In this document: piece after piece, positions 10,115 to 22,176 of the stretch
How the letters are laid out: every line of letters begins with the position of its first letter
Position numbering within the stretch: position 1 is the stretch's first letter
From: Venturia oleaginea
Taxonomy: Eukaryota > Ascomycota > Dothideomycetes > Venturiales > Venturiaceae
DNA length: 64,000 nucleotides
Assembly: GCA_013176395.1 (NCBI GenBank)
Contig: JABMLP010000005.1
Coordinates: 1,674,001-1,738,000 of the forward strand
Direction of reading: 5' to 3'
The notes under the pieces: generated by a model
The model's input: the letters and a program-made list of their open reading frames with translations, nothing else
What the model was told of the DNA's origin: nothing
Database searches by the model: none
Translations under genes and position numbers: made by a program

Positions 10115-12521
10115 TCAGATATCTCTATTTCTCTTCTTCCTATCCTCCTCGACCATGGCCCTCAACTCCTCATCCATACGCCCCATAATCTCCTCCAATC
10201 TCAATGCTTCTTTTTCCTCGTCATCCATCTCTGGCATTGGACCTGAACGAACAGAAGAACGAACTGAGGATCGACCGGAGAAGACGATGGACTCCTCGCT
10301 TTCATCCTTATCTTCGCTTCTGTCTTCGGCTTCGTCTTCGGCGTCGCATAAATCGGCATGCGTGTAACAGGAAGAACATTGTGCCGGGGACCTAGAACGC
10401 GCACGTGTTGAAGGAGTCGTCCAGGAGGTTTCCGGCGGTGTCGACGGTTTGGGAATAAGATTCTGTAGAGAAAGGGATGAGTTTGTGTGGGTGGAGAGGA
10501 GAGGGTTGTCTTCCGCGTCGGCTTCGGCTTCGTCTTCCACTGTGGGTTGTTTGGAGCGTTTGATAGCTATGAGGCGTTTGATCCTTTTGGTTGGTGTCAG
10601 TAAAATCAGCGAGAGGGATTAGGAGTGAGGTGGGAACGTTACTCACTCCTCATTGTTCTTCACATTATTTTTCGTGATAGTTTGGTTTGTTTTCTCTGCA
10701 GCTTGTTCAATGTTCTCCTGCCGTTGTTCGAGAGAAGGTTCTTCATCCCTTTCGACTGCTTTATCTAAGGACTCAGTATTACCCTCGTCCGATGACGGCT
10801 TCGGGTTTCTGGCGTCAAAAATCCTGGCGCGAAGGTCTTGGGCCCAGCGACGTTGCTCAGAATGGTTTGGCATGGTTGATTGCAGTATCCGATCAATTCC
10901 CTTTTGGAGTTTCCAATGATCATACTCGCCCATCTTAGCGAATTCGTTTGCATATGCTTGATCGAACTCTTCGTCTGACAGAGGCTTGGACTGGTTGTTA
11001 CTGTTGAAAGTTGTTAGCAGAGCTTTCGACGGCTCGAGGAGAATCGTCATACGCTAATTCGTATACCGTCTTTGTGATGGAGTCGAGTAAGGATCCTAGT
11101 GGATTTCCCCGATTGCAGTGAATACCGTCTGTATCAACGTAATCTCTGGAAAAATTCTCAGGGATGCCCGTAGTTCGATCGGGAGACGGCTCCTCCGACT
11201 CGCCTGCGATCTTGGCTGCGACCTCAGACCTCGTGAGGAAAGGTCCGTAAGAAGTCGTATCAGAGAACGTAGAGGAGCGACATGATCGTGACCGAACAGG
11301 TTGGCAAGAATGGTGCTGACATCGAGCTGAAGCAGCATCCGCACACTCCTGAACAAGTCGTTTGCCTTCTACCCGCGACATTGGACCCTTGACTTTGAAC
11401 GGAGCCGTGAATTCATCGTCATCAGAATCACCCGTCCAGAAATGCTCACTCCGTGCACGCTTCGCAGCCCGGATATGCTTCAAAATATAAACATCGTCCT
11501 CAGTCACACCCTCGAGACCAAGCTTGTCGGCACGCTCCATCACGATACCACAAAGCCTACCAAGTTTTTGATGGAGAGTCTCAAACATCTCAGGACCCTG
11601 GGTCAGGAACTGATCGATCGCAATGTCGATGATCAGGTTGTCTTCTTGTTTGGTGAGTTTGAATTCTTCCTTTGCGAATCTATCCGCCATATGCGCAATG
11701 AAGGGCTTTTCTTGGCGCATTGTCTTGTCTTTCTCGTCGAATCGCTGTGAGGCGCGATCCTTGCGGATGATGTTGACTATGGCTTCGAACATCTTTTCAA
11801 CCTCTTTGGCGGTCTCTTCAACCTCTCTGGCGGTCTCTTCAACCTCTTTGGCAGTTTCTTCAACCTCTTTGGCCGTCTTTTCAACCTCTTCGGCGGTCGT
11901 AAGCTTTGCATTGAAATGATACGGCACAGCTTTACCAGCTACCTCCTGCAATGTTGTGCGAGGTAGTGGAGCATCCGCCCCCATCCCAGCATACAAATCC
12001 TCGCGAGCAGTTCCGAAGAGATTATCGAAATCATTATCATAATCCACCATCGGTGCCCAAGGAGCCCTCCGAAACCCAAAACGACCTCGATCGTCGTCTC
12101 CAAAATCCACAGGAAACCTGGAAGTCCTAGCCTGATCTGTCATATAACCGTCCAGCCGCGAAGGGTGATATGTAGCCTCGAGATTGTCTGAGACGGAGCG
12201 AGGGAGACGCTGGCGTGGTTGAAGACGGAATCGAGTGTAACAAGCAGACGACCATGGGTCAGCATGTCCTAAACAGAAGTGGTTCGAGCACTTGAGGGGT
12301 CCAGTACCTGCGTAGTAGCCATAGCAGCTACCACCACATCTGCCATTGGCTTGGATGTGTGGGCAGCGAGCATGCTGTGGAAGGCTAGGTGGATAGATGT
12401 ATTGGCCATCTATGAAGACGGAATCTGGTCCAAGAGGAAGTAGTGACCCAGGCTCTCCAGAAGGAGGAGGTGGAGGATGTGGGAAAAGGTTTCTTGGAAC
12501 TGGTAGAGGGAAGTGGCTCAT
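10115..12521 (-). CDS. Unrecognised protein with heptad-repeat coiled coil
   Basis: The model is complement(10115..10583, 10647..11000, 11053..12521), 763 residues. Both introns (63 and 52 nt) have clean GT-AG ends and branch-like sites, and phases match. The start is the ATG at 12521 (MSHFPLPV); the frame stays open upstream to 12812 but that part looks non-coding. Visible parts: a proline-rich N-terminus; a Cys-rich stretch near residues 50-95 (CPHIQANGRCGG, CSNHFCLGHADPW); five tandem EVEETAK-type heptads, predicted to form a short coiled coil; a helical middle; and an acidic, Ser-rich C-terminus with many Glu/Asp. No family was recognised and no function is proposed. The heptads come from a 21-bp minisatellite, so repeat number may vary between strains. 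Confidence 0.7.
11798..11895 (-). repeat. 21-bp coding minisatellite
   Basis: Nearly five copies of a 21-bp unit (AACCTCTTTGGCGGTCTCTTC on the + strand, with point variants) encode the heptads EVEETAK, EVEETAR and EVEKTAK in the coiled-coil gene. Confidence 0.85.
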
Positions 12522-13180
12522 ACTGTGAAGATATTGTCGAAAAGAAGAAGCTGGTTCTTGTGCAAGAATGTTGTTTGTTGGCAGATCAAGTTGCTGCTGT
12601 GTGATGTAAACTGCTAGAACAACGGACAACAGTCGGTGTGTAGATATACAGCTGTCGGTGCCAGTGATCACTTCACAAACTCGGCAGCAGACAGCGCATG
12701 TACTCTCACATGGGGAGCTGGAACCAGTCACAAACGCGATGAGTACAAGTCCTGATGTCCAGCTGTTCCGCTTGGAAGCGGCATGGTTCCTGTTTGTCCA
12801 TATCGACACCATCTGCGACAGAGTGTGAATGGAAAGGAAAGAAGGCGCTTAAGACAGGCTACCTTGGGAGTCGACAAGCGTTTGAGCATGATTTGTGAGG
12901 AGGGTGAAGGGATGAGGACGGGTATTGTCACGGCTCTCGACATCCTGATGGCGTGCTAGATGTGGAGTCATGATACTTGGAGTCTATAACTAGACGTAGT
13001 TGAACAAAAGTTCACCTACCAGATTGCCACTTCTCATTGCCATTGTACCGTCAGATCTTCGCCAAATACCCACGCAACGCTGTCGCCATCAATGATACTA
13101 GTGTGTTATCACTTTGGAATCGATACAATTGGAAAACGAAGTTTGGCAGGAGGTCTACAAGCCCTTTCTGATAACGCACT
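12522..13180. other. Intergenic between coiled-coil gene 5' end and ATE1 3' end
   Basis: This holds the promoter of the coiled-coil gene. Frames remain open into it by chance, but no recognisable product is encoded. Confidence 0.45.
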
Positions 13181-15372
13181 TCAACGAGAGAACGATATGA
13201 CCATCTCTCTCGCAACCACAGGTCCGACGCAGGCTGCAATCTCCGCGATCAACCCTTTTGGATCGTTGGAGTGTATTGACCACTCTTCCCAGTTCTTGAG
13301 GTGCTGAGTGTGTAGGATAAGGTCTGGCAGAAGCTCAACTCTGATATTATCCATGTCGACCTGCTCAATCAATTCTGAGGCACTCATCATTCCTGGAAAG
13401 TTCACCTTGAATAGAGAGAGGCCATCACCAACTGCATCACGTATGGCGATTGCAGAGTCGAAAGTCTGCCGGCCGGGCTTTCCGGCCTCCTCCTTACCCA
13501 AAAGGGAAGGCGAGAGACAGCGTTGTTCATCTAGTAGCTTCCGAAACTCGTCCAGAGGATTCCAGGTCAGACACGCCAAATCAAGTACCATCTGTGGCTT
13601 GTAGTCGTTCTTGTAGGACATTTTCGGACACGAATGTATGTAATAGCCCATGTAGTAGTACTGGTAGCCTCCCTCGAGTGCCAGAGCCGCCTCTCGTAGA
13701 GCACTAATCTTGCCAAAACTCCATTTCTCGAAGTCTGAGTGATAGACGAAGTAGACCCCGCTTACGCAATGCGGAAGAAGGTCCAAAACGGCCATTGCAA
13801 TGAGCCTACCATCGATTCTATAGCATTGATGGAAAGAACCCAGCTTTCTCGTCGTGAGACTGGAAGATGACGAGCGCTGCAGGGGTGAATCGCACAGAAA
13901 GCGTTTGAAACCATTGGGATAGATGCTGCTCAGAGCGTCATGGTGTACGTGATGTTGGTAGTTCTTGTATAATTCGAATTTTTCATCGGTGTACGCATCA
14001 GACTCGAGAGTTACCTCGAAATTGTGTGCAGGCTCGGGCGGCCTAGTGACTGATTAGCCAGGAAAGAATTCTCGGTATTGCTCGATAGTTCAGATCCGAT
14101 GGCGAGCTGTGAAATCGAGATGGACAGCGCAGGATTTCTAGCAATTTTGTGCTCAAGTTCCCAGAAACTTTCGAGGCTCGACTACAGCTTGGCGACCTGG
14201 ACATGACCCGCCTGATGAAACTTGAGGATGATTGATCTTTTGCCGCTCCCAATCTGGGCAGACCACCGAGCTAGCTATCACATAGCACTGATTCAACGTT
14301 GTATCGATAGCGATACGTTTGTGGCACGTACAGAACGGAAATTGCCAGGAAGTCATAGCCATCGATCCCAGGTCGGAAGTGATCAATGGCGGCACAGGCT
14401 TTGTCAGGAGTTGCGTGCAGAAAAGACGTACCTTTCCAGGTTGACATGTTCGCTCTCGTGTACTGCTGTTACCAGATCGAACTTGTTCTGTCGAGCCTTC
14501 TCTTCTTTGGACTTGACATGTAGTTTTGCTGATTCTTTGACGTATTCATCGCCCATAACATACTTGTTCCATCTGTTGATGGCCTGCCGTTGGTCCCTAC
14601 GTGGCCTGAACTGATGGGCTGGCAGCCTGAGCTGATTAGGAAATGCGACACAATATCACAGTACTCGATAGACTTGCCTGATGGTGTACTGCGGACAACA
14701 TGAGTGTCGAATATCTGGTTTGTAGAGCAGTGTCCCGGATCTATGCGAGTGTAGCCATCAGCCTCCTCGCTCGACCAGTGCACAAGGTTGGGCTCACTCA
14801 CCGGCGCCAGCCTCTATCTACCAGAAGCTGATAGTGTTCAGTATGAAGAGACTTTGTGGAGACATAGAACGAGACACCTAAGGCCCCAGATTAGATGATG
14901 CAAGTCCCTTGTAGCTCGAATGGCAGGCTTGTGATGTTGAGTAGGACACTCAGTGAAATGAGAGAGCCATGCATCGTCGGGACGGGGCGAGCCCCCTCGT
15001 ATTGCCTGTACGGCACAATGTGAGGGTCATGAGTAAAGACCAGGCCCACGGAGAGTCACAAGCTGCATCTGGTGGATTGAAATGTATGGTGCCAACGCAC
15101 AAGATTCGGGGGTTTACTGACTTGTATCTTTGTCTTTGCAATATCCACAGTGTCCGGTTCGATAGCCTTCGGGAGCGAGAGAAGTCAGCAAGAGGGTTGC
15201 ACTGTTTTGAGCGATAGTTTATAGGCGTGCGGTCGGATCGGCAGCCGAGGGTTGCTCGGGCCTGGGTCGCGCAACCAGACAAAGCAACGCGTGGTGAAAG
15301 CAGCGTCGGTGAGTGGAGTAACGTACCAATTGGGGCCAGAATGGAGACGGGGTGACTGTCTGGGGCCTGCAT
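13181..15372 (-). CDS. ATE1: Arginyl-tRNA--protein transferase (N-end rule)
   Basis: Transfers Arg from Arg-tRNA to N-terminal Asp, Glu or oxidised Cys, marking proteins for the Arg/N-degron pathway. The model has six exons: complement(13181..14042, 14432..14626, 14678..14740, 14802..14877, 15122..15166, 15327..15372), 428 residues. Family signatures appear only after splicing: GYRTGHCGYCK across introns 1-2; DRGWRRSGTLLYKPDIRHSC and CCPQYTIR across introns 3-4; RQAINRWNKYVMGDEY; then GFKRFLC and YYMGYYIHSCPKM in the last exon. The CxxC pair plus the Cys-Cys pair form the family's conserved cysteine set, linked to Fe-S binding in yeast Ate1. Intron 4 (14627..14677) starts with GC. Introns of 244 and 389 nt are long for this window, and the 389-nt one could hide an alternative exon. 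Confidence 0.92.
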
Positions 15373-16030
15373 GTCAAGCGTCTTGTGTGTGTGATGTGGT
15401 GTTGTAGGCTTCCGATTGAGGGAATTGACGAGGAGCGAAGCGGTGAGAAGGCGACGAGAGTTGATTCAAGGGGCGTTGGTGACAGATATAGGCCAATGCA
15501 GACCGAGGGGCAGGGGACAGCTTGTTGTAGCTGTGCAAAACTGCTACACACTGCCAGTATCTCCCAGTCCCCAGTATACACAGTACTCCCAGTCCCCAGT
15601 ATACTCCCCGTAGAACAACTGTACCGCCTTCCTGATAACCGAGACCATCCAATCTCGGCATCGAGAATCGCGAGTGCTACCTCCTAATGTGATGAGCGCT
15701 ACCATTCAGTAAGGCCTTACGCCAAGCTCCCTCGACTTTGCTATAATTCTGCCGCCTTCGTCTCCCTTTGCAAACATATCATTCACCATGACTAACTACC
15801 ATCACCCAACAGCGTCCCTCCGCTACTCTCAGCCTCGTCCTCCGAGAGGAGACTGAATCTACCCAAACTAGAATCTCTGTTCCATTCCCTCACCACTCCA
15901 TCCCACTTCCACACCACTCAATCCCACTTCCACACCACTCAACACTTTTCCCCTGTGCAAGTCAAAGCGACTCTTGCATCACTGGCACCGACCATCAACC
16001 ACTTCCCACTCCTTCAGCTGCACACCAGCC
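15373..16030. promoter_or_regulatory. Shared promoter region of ATE1 and the Nudix gene
   Basis: This 658-bp spacer lies between divergent starts. A 19-bp motif (CTCCCAGTCCCCAGTATAC) occurs at 15561-15579 and 15586-15604. A 21-bp direct repeat with core TCCCACTTCCACACCACTC occurs at 15900-15920 and 15921-15941, in the C/T-rich leader of the Nudix gene. Confidence 0.55.
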
Positions 16031-16576
16031 ATGGCCCAGCAGCGAGGAATGTCGTCGAGAACTGGTCGCGAGAAGCAACGTAAGTCTTGCCCATTTCGCC
16101 CGCCGCCTGGGTTTTGCACCCTCTGACACAAAACTCACACCGCTGCAGGCTACGGAGCTCAGGGAGAGCGACTCGTTGCCGGTCTCGTGCCACTGTCCAA
16201 GGACAACTACTACGTCCTGCTCATACAATCGACGAGCCGCAGCAATTGGGTCCTTCCGAAAGGCGGCTGGGAAACGGACGAGGCCACCGCACAGGAAGCC
16301 GCACAGCGAGAGGCCTGGGAAGAGGCCGGCATCGTCTGCACCGTCAAATACGACCTGGGCAAAATCACCGAGATGCGAAAAGACGCCCAGTTGACGACAC
16401 AGGCACCCAAGGCGACGTATCATTTCTTCGAGGGCACCGTCGATCGGCAAGAAGCACAGTGGCCCGAAATGCACAAGCGAACGAGGACGTGGATGACCTT
16501 CGCACAAGCAGAAGCCGCCTTGAAAGATCGGCCGGAGCTGTTGGATGCCCTGAGAAGAAGTACAATGAAGCGATGA
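16031..16576 (+). CDS. Nudix hydrolase, diphosphoinositol polyphosphate phosphohydrolase type
   Basis: Likely removes the beta phosphate from inositol pyrophosphates and cleaves diadenosine polyphosphates, as yeast Ddp1 and fission-yeast Aps1 do. Exons are 16031..16079 and 16149..16576 (69-nt intron), 158 residues, a usual length for the group. The Nudix box begins at GGWETDEATAQEAAQREAWE and continues EAG, matching Gx5Ex7REUxEExGU with all metal-binding Glu present. VLPKGGW just before it is typical of the DDP1/DIPP subgroup, as is the short helical C-terminus. The product is probably cytosolic or nuclear, as no signal peptide is visible. Substrate preference is inferred from family only. 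Confidence 0.92.
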
Positions 16577-17335
16577 TGCTACTATGTTGTGCATACAGGC
16601 TTCCGCCTCTGATTGGACCGTGTGTGGTGGCATCTTCTGATTGGCGTCCAACAATATCACTAATAATGCGGGGACGACAGAAAAATATCATCACCAGCAT
16701 GGACTGCCATCTTTCGGTTGATCGAATTAACGTTGGCGGTCACCATGAAAATTTGCAGATGAATGCATCGGGACGGCGGAATCTGGAGATTCTAGAGGGG
16801 CAGGATCTTGGTTCCTGATTTGTTTCACGTTTTAAGGCGAAAAATATGCCCACATGCGCTCTTAGCAGAAGCATGGATAGACATCTGCTTGAGCGATCGA
16901 GTCTTTGCTTCCACTCCCAAATCTCCCCGACTGCATCTATGTTCTCCCTCGAGCTTACGTTCCGAAACGGAAGGCCATTGCTAAAAAAAATGTTCCTCCA
17001 TGCAAGATAAGATCCATGACAACAAATTTCGGGCAAATTTCGGAGACGAGATTGCCAGAAGTTCATCGGTATTGTTCTTCAATTTAAGATGTTGAATTGG
17101 TTCGATTGTAAGATTATATATACCCGTTATATTGTTGTTCAATGGTGGGTAACATCAGGTTACACAAACACAGTAGCAGCACTAGTGCAGTTGTCGAGTA
17201 ATTGATCCTATTAATTAACACTGACCATAGCAACGTCTACTCACCATATCTTCTCGCCTCAACCTCTTCTTCCTTTGCATACACAATCTACATCTGCTCG
17301 CTCTTTTCCAACATTGAAGCAGCATCATACCACAC
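16577..17335. other. Intergenic, no gene recognised
   Basis: This is the Nudix 3' flank and the promoter of the next + strand gene. It is A/T-rich around 16975-17220. No supported open frame or notable repeat was found. Confidence 0.5.
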
Positions 17336-18271
17336 ATGATGGACTTGGCCACTTCTCAAGACAACACCAAGAAGCAGGCATCGGCAGATGCAGAAACCAC
17401 CGAGCACGATCTCTTCTTCATAGACCACAACCCGACCCCCATCACGCCAACGTTCCCATACCCAGCGCTCGCATGCAAAACCGACATCGTGGATCTCACT
17501 ACTGACTCTGAGACGGAACGGATTGATCTCACCGATGATATTCCCACCATTCCCACCCCTCCGAAAGGTCCTGGGCATCAAACACCGGGAAAAGAGCAAA
17601 TCGCAAAAGCTGGAAAAGATTTTCGGCACCCTAAAGTTAATGTTACGGTCTCACCAACAGCACGAACAGTGCTCGGAAGCAGAATCACCAAGAAAAAGGT
17701 GATTAAACGCGAAGCAAGCGTCCCATCAGCATCAAGTCTCGACTCCAACACAAGAAATATTTTACCCGAAGAACCTCTCTGCTACCATCGCAGCCTTATT
17801 CCAGAGTCTAGAGTAAAATATATCCTCCTTCCCCCACACTTCTTCTAACAAACAAACCATTCTTAGATAAACCCAGACTCACAACTTACCACCGCCATCC
17901 ATGTAAGATCAAAAGCAGCCCACACAGGCGACAGAGTCAACGAGGCTATTATCCATGTCCTCGAAGATTTGACAATCATCAAGATACTGCGGATTGCAGA
18001 TGGGGAATGGATTTTTGCGAGGCGGGGTGCGGATTGGGATGGTGAGGGGGACGGGGAAAAGGTGAGTGTTGAGTTTATCAAGGCGATGGGGTGGAGGGTT
18101 GGTGGGGATAAGGATGGGTTTGTTGTTGTTACGGAGATGGCTTGTGGGAAGCGGGTTATTGGAGATGAGAGGGAGTTGCAGATGGCTGTTATGTGCTGTA
18201 GGGATAAGAGTGGCAAATTGGTGATGGATGTTATTCGTTTTGAGGATGTGGATGGGTATTTGGATGGGTGA
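17336..18271 (+). CDS. Unrecognised protein with SUMO-interaction-like motifs
   Basis: Exons are 17336..17812 and 17867..18271 (54-nt intron, phase 0), 293 residues. The family was not recognised. The N-terminal half is disordered-looking and carries two motifs of the SUMO-interaction type, DIVDLTTDSE and RIDLTDD, each a hydrophobic-Asp-Leu core followed by acidic or Ser/Thr residues. A basic cluster (RITKKKVIKR) that could be a nuclear signal overlaps IKRE, which fits the SUMO-acceptor pattern psi-K-x-E. The second exon encodes a compact alternating hydrophobic/charged domain of about 135 residues (EAIIHVLEDLTIIKILRIAD ... VIRFEDVDGYLDG). A nuclear SUMO-linked role is inference from short motifs only. 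Confidence 0.7.
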
Positions 18272-18877
18272 TTGAGTATTGGAAGAGCTAGACTCATCGT
18301 TGGACCCGAGATGATGTTGAAGAGCTGGAGTTGGCTTCATACTGTAGGCGATGATACCCAAATCTGTTTATATATTGATCTAATCCCAATTGCAAGAAAT
18401 TTAGCTTGCCCTGCTTATCCCAAACCACTCGAACGTGAAAAGAAGTGAGACAAACCAAAACGTGTCCCTCGACCCGTGTGTTCGAACACCCACAACCTTC
18501 GGAAAAAGAACATCCAAGCCACAAAATTCAAATATCAAAAACCAGAGCCAGGCTCGTACGTCTACGATCTCTCTGGGGGTCCTTGAAGTAGGACCAACAC
18601 TATGTTTATGATTAGAGCCGGCCCTGAACTATAAGTGCCATCATCGGCGTAAGTTCAGGTGTGCATATCCGACGTCGAGTGAATCGAGCTACTCGACCTC
18701 ATAAGTGTTGAGTGTTGGTATTTCAACATATCACTCGGCCCCCAGAAGCCCATGAAGAAATATGCCAGGTAAGTTCAACGTACGAGTCGAGCAGGATGGA
18801 CCGTACCAGATGTTTAGGCCAGACTCTTGATTTCGTCAGACCTACATACTGCAAAAGCTCAACACCTCCTTTTATCT
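18272..18877. other. Convergent 3' intergenic region
   Basis: It separates the 3' ends of the SUMO-motif gene and ureG. No gene or repeat was seen. Confidence 0.5.
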
Positions 18878-19734
18878 CTACACACTACTCATCTTATCCG
18901 GATTCGCAGCAGCAGCACCGCTCGACTTCCAAGCACTCAATATCAAATCGATGATATTCTCCACCGCAACCCCATTCTTCACCTGCGCAAAAATCGTTGG
19001 ACCACCTTCCCTCATTTTCCTCGAATCCCTCTCCATTACCCCCAAGTCGGCTCCAATCAATCCTGCTAAATCAGTCTTATTCACAACGAGTAAATCAGAC
19101 TGGGTGATGCCCGGTCCGCCTTTCCGCGGTATCTTATCCCCACCACTGACATCGATAACATAGATGATAAAATCTGCCAATTCCCTCGAGTAATTCGCCG
19201 CCAAATTGTCACCACCAGATTCGATGAGGAGTAATTGCGTGTTGAATTGTTTATGCAGATCTTCCAAGGCAGCGAGGTTGGCAGAGATGTCTTCACGGAC
19301 AGCGGCGTGGGGACACCCTCCCGTTTCAATCGCCACAATTCTTTCTTTTGGAAGGGCGGAATGGCGGACAAGAAATTCGCAGTCCTCGCGGGTGAAGATA
19401 TCGTTTGTTACTGCTGCGATGGAGAATTTGTCGCGGAGGGATTTGCAGAGGGCGAGCATGAGGGCGGTTTTGCCGGATCCTACTGGGCTGCACACACGAT
19501 TGTTAGCTTGTTTTTTGTGGAAATTGGGGACAGAAGTGGTTGTAGTACTTACCCACCAATTCCTACTGTAAAGGCTCTCTCTTTCCAGTCTCGGCCTTCG
19601 ATTATGGGCATTTCGCGGCCGAGGAACGAACCTGGTCCGTCGAGAACCTCATGGCTGTGACCGTGTTCTGCTGCACTGACGCCGTGGTCGTGAGAGTGAG
19701 AATGGATTGTGCCGTCGGAGTGGATGTGTGACAT
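18878..19734 (-). CDS. ureG: Urease accessory GTPase UreG
   Basis: Nickel-delivery GTPase that, with UreD and UreF, activates cytosolic urease. Exons are complement(18878..19487, 19553..19734), 263 residues; the 65-nt intron splits GIGG|PVGSGKT, so the P-loop forms only after splicing. The first ~30 residues are His-rich ([19 protein letters not shown]), as in eukaryotic UreG, and can store or pass Ni. Other signatures: [15 protein letters not shown], the metal-binding CPH in [25 protein letters not shown] and the guanine-binding NKTDL. Length is near that expected for fungal UreG. No other urease gene is in the window, which is normal for fungi. Confidence 0.96.
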
Positions 19735-20401
19735 TGTGATTGTATAATTAAGTGATTGAAGTTAAGAGCTGTTCCCGAGTTTAAGTGACCCTGAAGCTGA
19801 GAGAAGGTGGGGCGCAAATGCTCGGGAGGGGGAGGGGTATCTCTGTTCGGAGCTTCGGGCACTTCCGAGCCGAGTATGAGATCTGAGCTTCTACATGAGC
19901 CGCATCCAGGTTACCATCGTAATTGGATTTCACTAATCACATTATCGAAGACAATGAATGCCTCCGAACCTGTTTCCGTTGTCGCAAATTTGCTTCATCT
20001 AGAGTTGATCCAAGGAGGATTGCGAGTTCTGGCTGGCCATGTCAAGGACGAGGCTGTCTCTCTCATAGCGCTCAAAATAAAATACTCAAGATTGCTGTGG
20101 AATTTTAGCAATTGACAAGTCAAGAAGGTTGCCAAATCTACATGCTCTATGGTGACGAAAACTCATGTCTTCAAACAAGATTCGTTCTACTACTACAATT
20201 ACATATCATGGAAAAGTTCTGATTTGAAGCCCGTACGAGGACCAGAAATGCCATCCGTGCAATGGGTATTCTCTTAAATGCTTTGACCCAAAACGCCGTG
20301 TAAGTCCAGTAGGAAGAGACGTTTTCAAAACGCCAGAAACGCCGCAAATAACAGGCGCGGATCGAACTTCGTGATCGCGTCGATGGTATTATCGGAAGTG
20401 C
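19735..20401. other. Intergenic, ureG promoter
   Basis: Holds the ureG promoter and the 3' flank of the next - strand gene. No supported coding sequence was seen. Confidence 0.5.
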
Positions 20402-21703
20402 TCAATCGGAATAATCCAGAATACCAGCATACTCGCTGAGGCCATCCCACAGCTCCTGCCAGGCAGTCTTTCGAGGTGTCTCCTCGATGTCGGATTCTTC
20501 TCCCGCTGCAACTTCTGCGTCATCCTCTGGTTCCTGTTCCGCCTCTTTCGACTCCTCATCCTGATACCCTGACGACGTCTCGTCTTCGTCATCTGATATG
20601 ATTGCTTGGTCGTGGTCATCATATTGCCCCACTTCTGAGGCCTCGTGTTGGGCAGTGCTGTCTTTCAGCGGCTCCAGCACCTCATCTTCAAGCTGCCTCT
20701 CCTGATCACATTGGTCATCCCGATGTGGCTTCGATTGCTGCTCAATGAAGGGATCTGAAAGAGGTCTCGCGGTTAGTCCTGGACGTCTGATAGTGAGTTT
20801 CGAGCGATAAACAGGTGGCGACAGGTCGACACTGCTATGCATGGAGGAAGACATGCCGTTACCATTCCCAGTGTCCGTACCACGTAAGAAGTCCTGGCTA
20901 GAATGTTCGTAGAAATGTCTCCGACTGTCAAGCCTTCTCTCGACATCTCTCCAAGCCAGCTTCCAGCGTTCCACATCTTGGCGAAGGGATTTACCATCCT
21001 CAGAGGTTATATACGGGACCGCTTGGGCCTCGATCGTGTTGAGTTGCATCTTGAGAGCCAGCATCGCGTTGTAAAAATCCGACAGATCCAGGTGGAAGTG
21101 CTCGTTCTCAGAGCGGAGGCTAATTATCTCGTCGGCAGCAGACTGGAGGCGTGAAATAGCGAGGTCGTTGATATTCTGGACGCGTTAGCGCATTTTATAT
21201 ACATGGTGTTCTACGCGCCATACGTGAATATCTTGATAGCGCTGCAGCAGCTGTTCCGTGACTTTTCTGATCCGCGCAACGGCCTCTTGTCCTTCGATCA
21301 ATTCACGAGCGTTTTGCTCAGCATCCTCGTCTGAAGCACATTTTCTTATGCTGTCTTCGACGTCATCGTCATCAATGAACAGGCCCGAGTCTGCCAGCCC
21401 AGCTGGCTTGCGCGACTGCGATTCCGGCGCATTGAGTCGTTGTACAATATGGCCCAGCTCCTCTTCCAATATGCCCGCGGTCCGATCACCAGTGTCTGCG
21501 CGCAAAGCTTGCTGGCCTATCTCGTTCAACAGAAAGAAGATACGGTGCTGGAGAGGATTGATCTTTGCGCCATCCGCGAGCCGTGGTGATCCTTGGCTCT
21601 CATGCTCATCGTTGCTACTGAAGTAGTCGCTGAAGGCAGGACTCGGCCACAGGTTTCTCGGGGCGGCGCGATGCTGAGGCGTAGAAGGATGTGATAGCAC
21701 CAT
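20402..21703 (-). CDS. Unrecognised coiled-coil protein with acidic tail
   Basis: Exons are complement(20402..21175, 21224..21703) with a 48-nt intron (branch GCTAAC), 417 residues. The family was not recognised. The N-terminus is Ser/Pro-rich. From about residue 50 to 250 the sequence is largely helical with heptad-like spacing (QNARELIEGQEAVARIRKVT; after the intron LQSAADEIISLRSENEHFHL), suggesting a coiled coil that the intron interrupts. A Ser-rich linker follows, then a strongly acidic segment (DDEDETSSGYQDEESKEAEQ), ending in a small hydrophobic motif (WQELWDGLSEYAGILDYSD). This layout suits a structural or cytoskeletal adaptor, but that is only a guess. Confidence 0.75.
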
Positions 21704-22176
21704 CTTGAGATGGATAGATGGAGGAGAGGTTGCGTGACAGAGAGGGTCTCTTCAACGGTCCATGGTTGGTGGTGAAGAGGATGAGGCGCAAAAGCTCAAG
21801 GTCTTCGATCGAATCTCAGAAGAGCGGGGCTTGTCTTGCCTCATCTCCCGCCCCCCCTCCCAGCACCAGCACCAGCACAGACATGGTTCGTCGCATTTGC
21901 GAAATACCGTTACTCGCATTCTCTTGGAGGAGAAAAGATGAAACAGAGGAGTGAATTGATTGAGAGAGGTGATTCAATCAAGCATTCTGCATGCAGTTAA
22001 CGTGGAGCCACTTAATACGGAACGGACCGAGATCCACAATGGGAAACTTGAAGATTGAATTGTGACTGTCATTGTAGAGTTCAACATCAACATTTTTGAC
22101 ATCTCCAAAGCCTGTCTATTTCCGGCTGCATACCTTGAGACCGATCCTTGCGTATATCAAAAGAGGATTCGATTCA
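21704..22176. promoter_or_regulatory. Shared promoter region of the coiled-coil gene and TRP2
   Basis: A 473-bp divergent spacer. No perfect TGASTCA site for the amino-acid-starvation activator (Gcn4/CPC1) was found here; one is present inside TRP2 intron 2 at 22395-22401. Confidence 0.45.
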
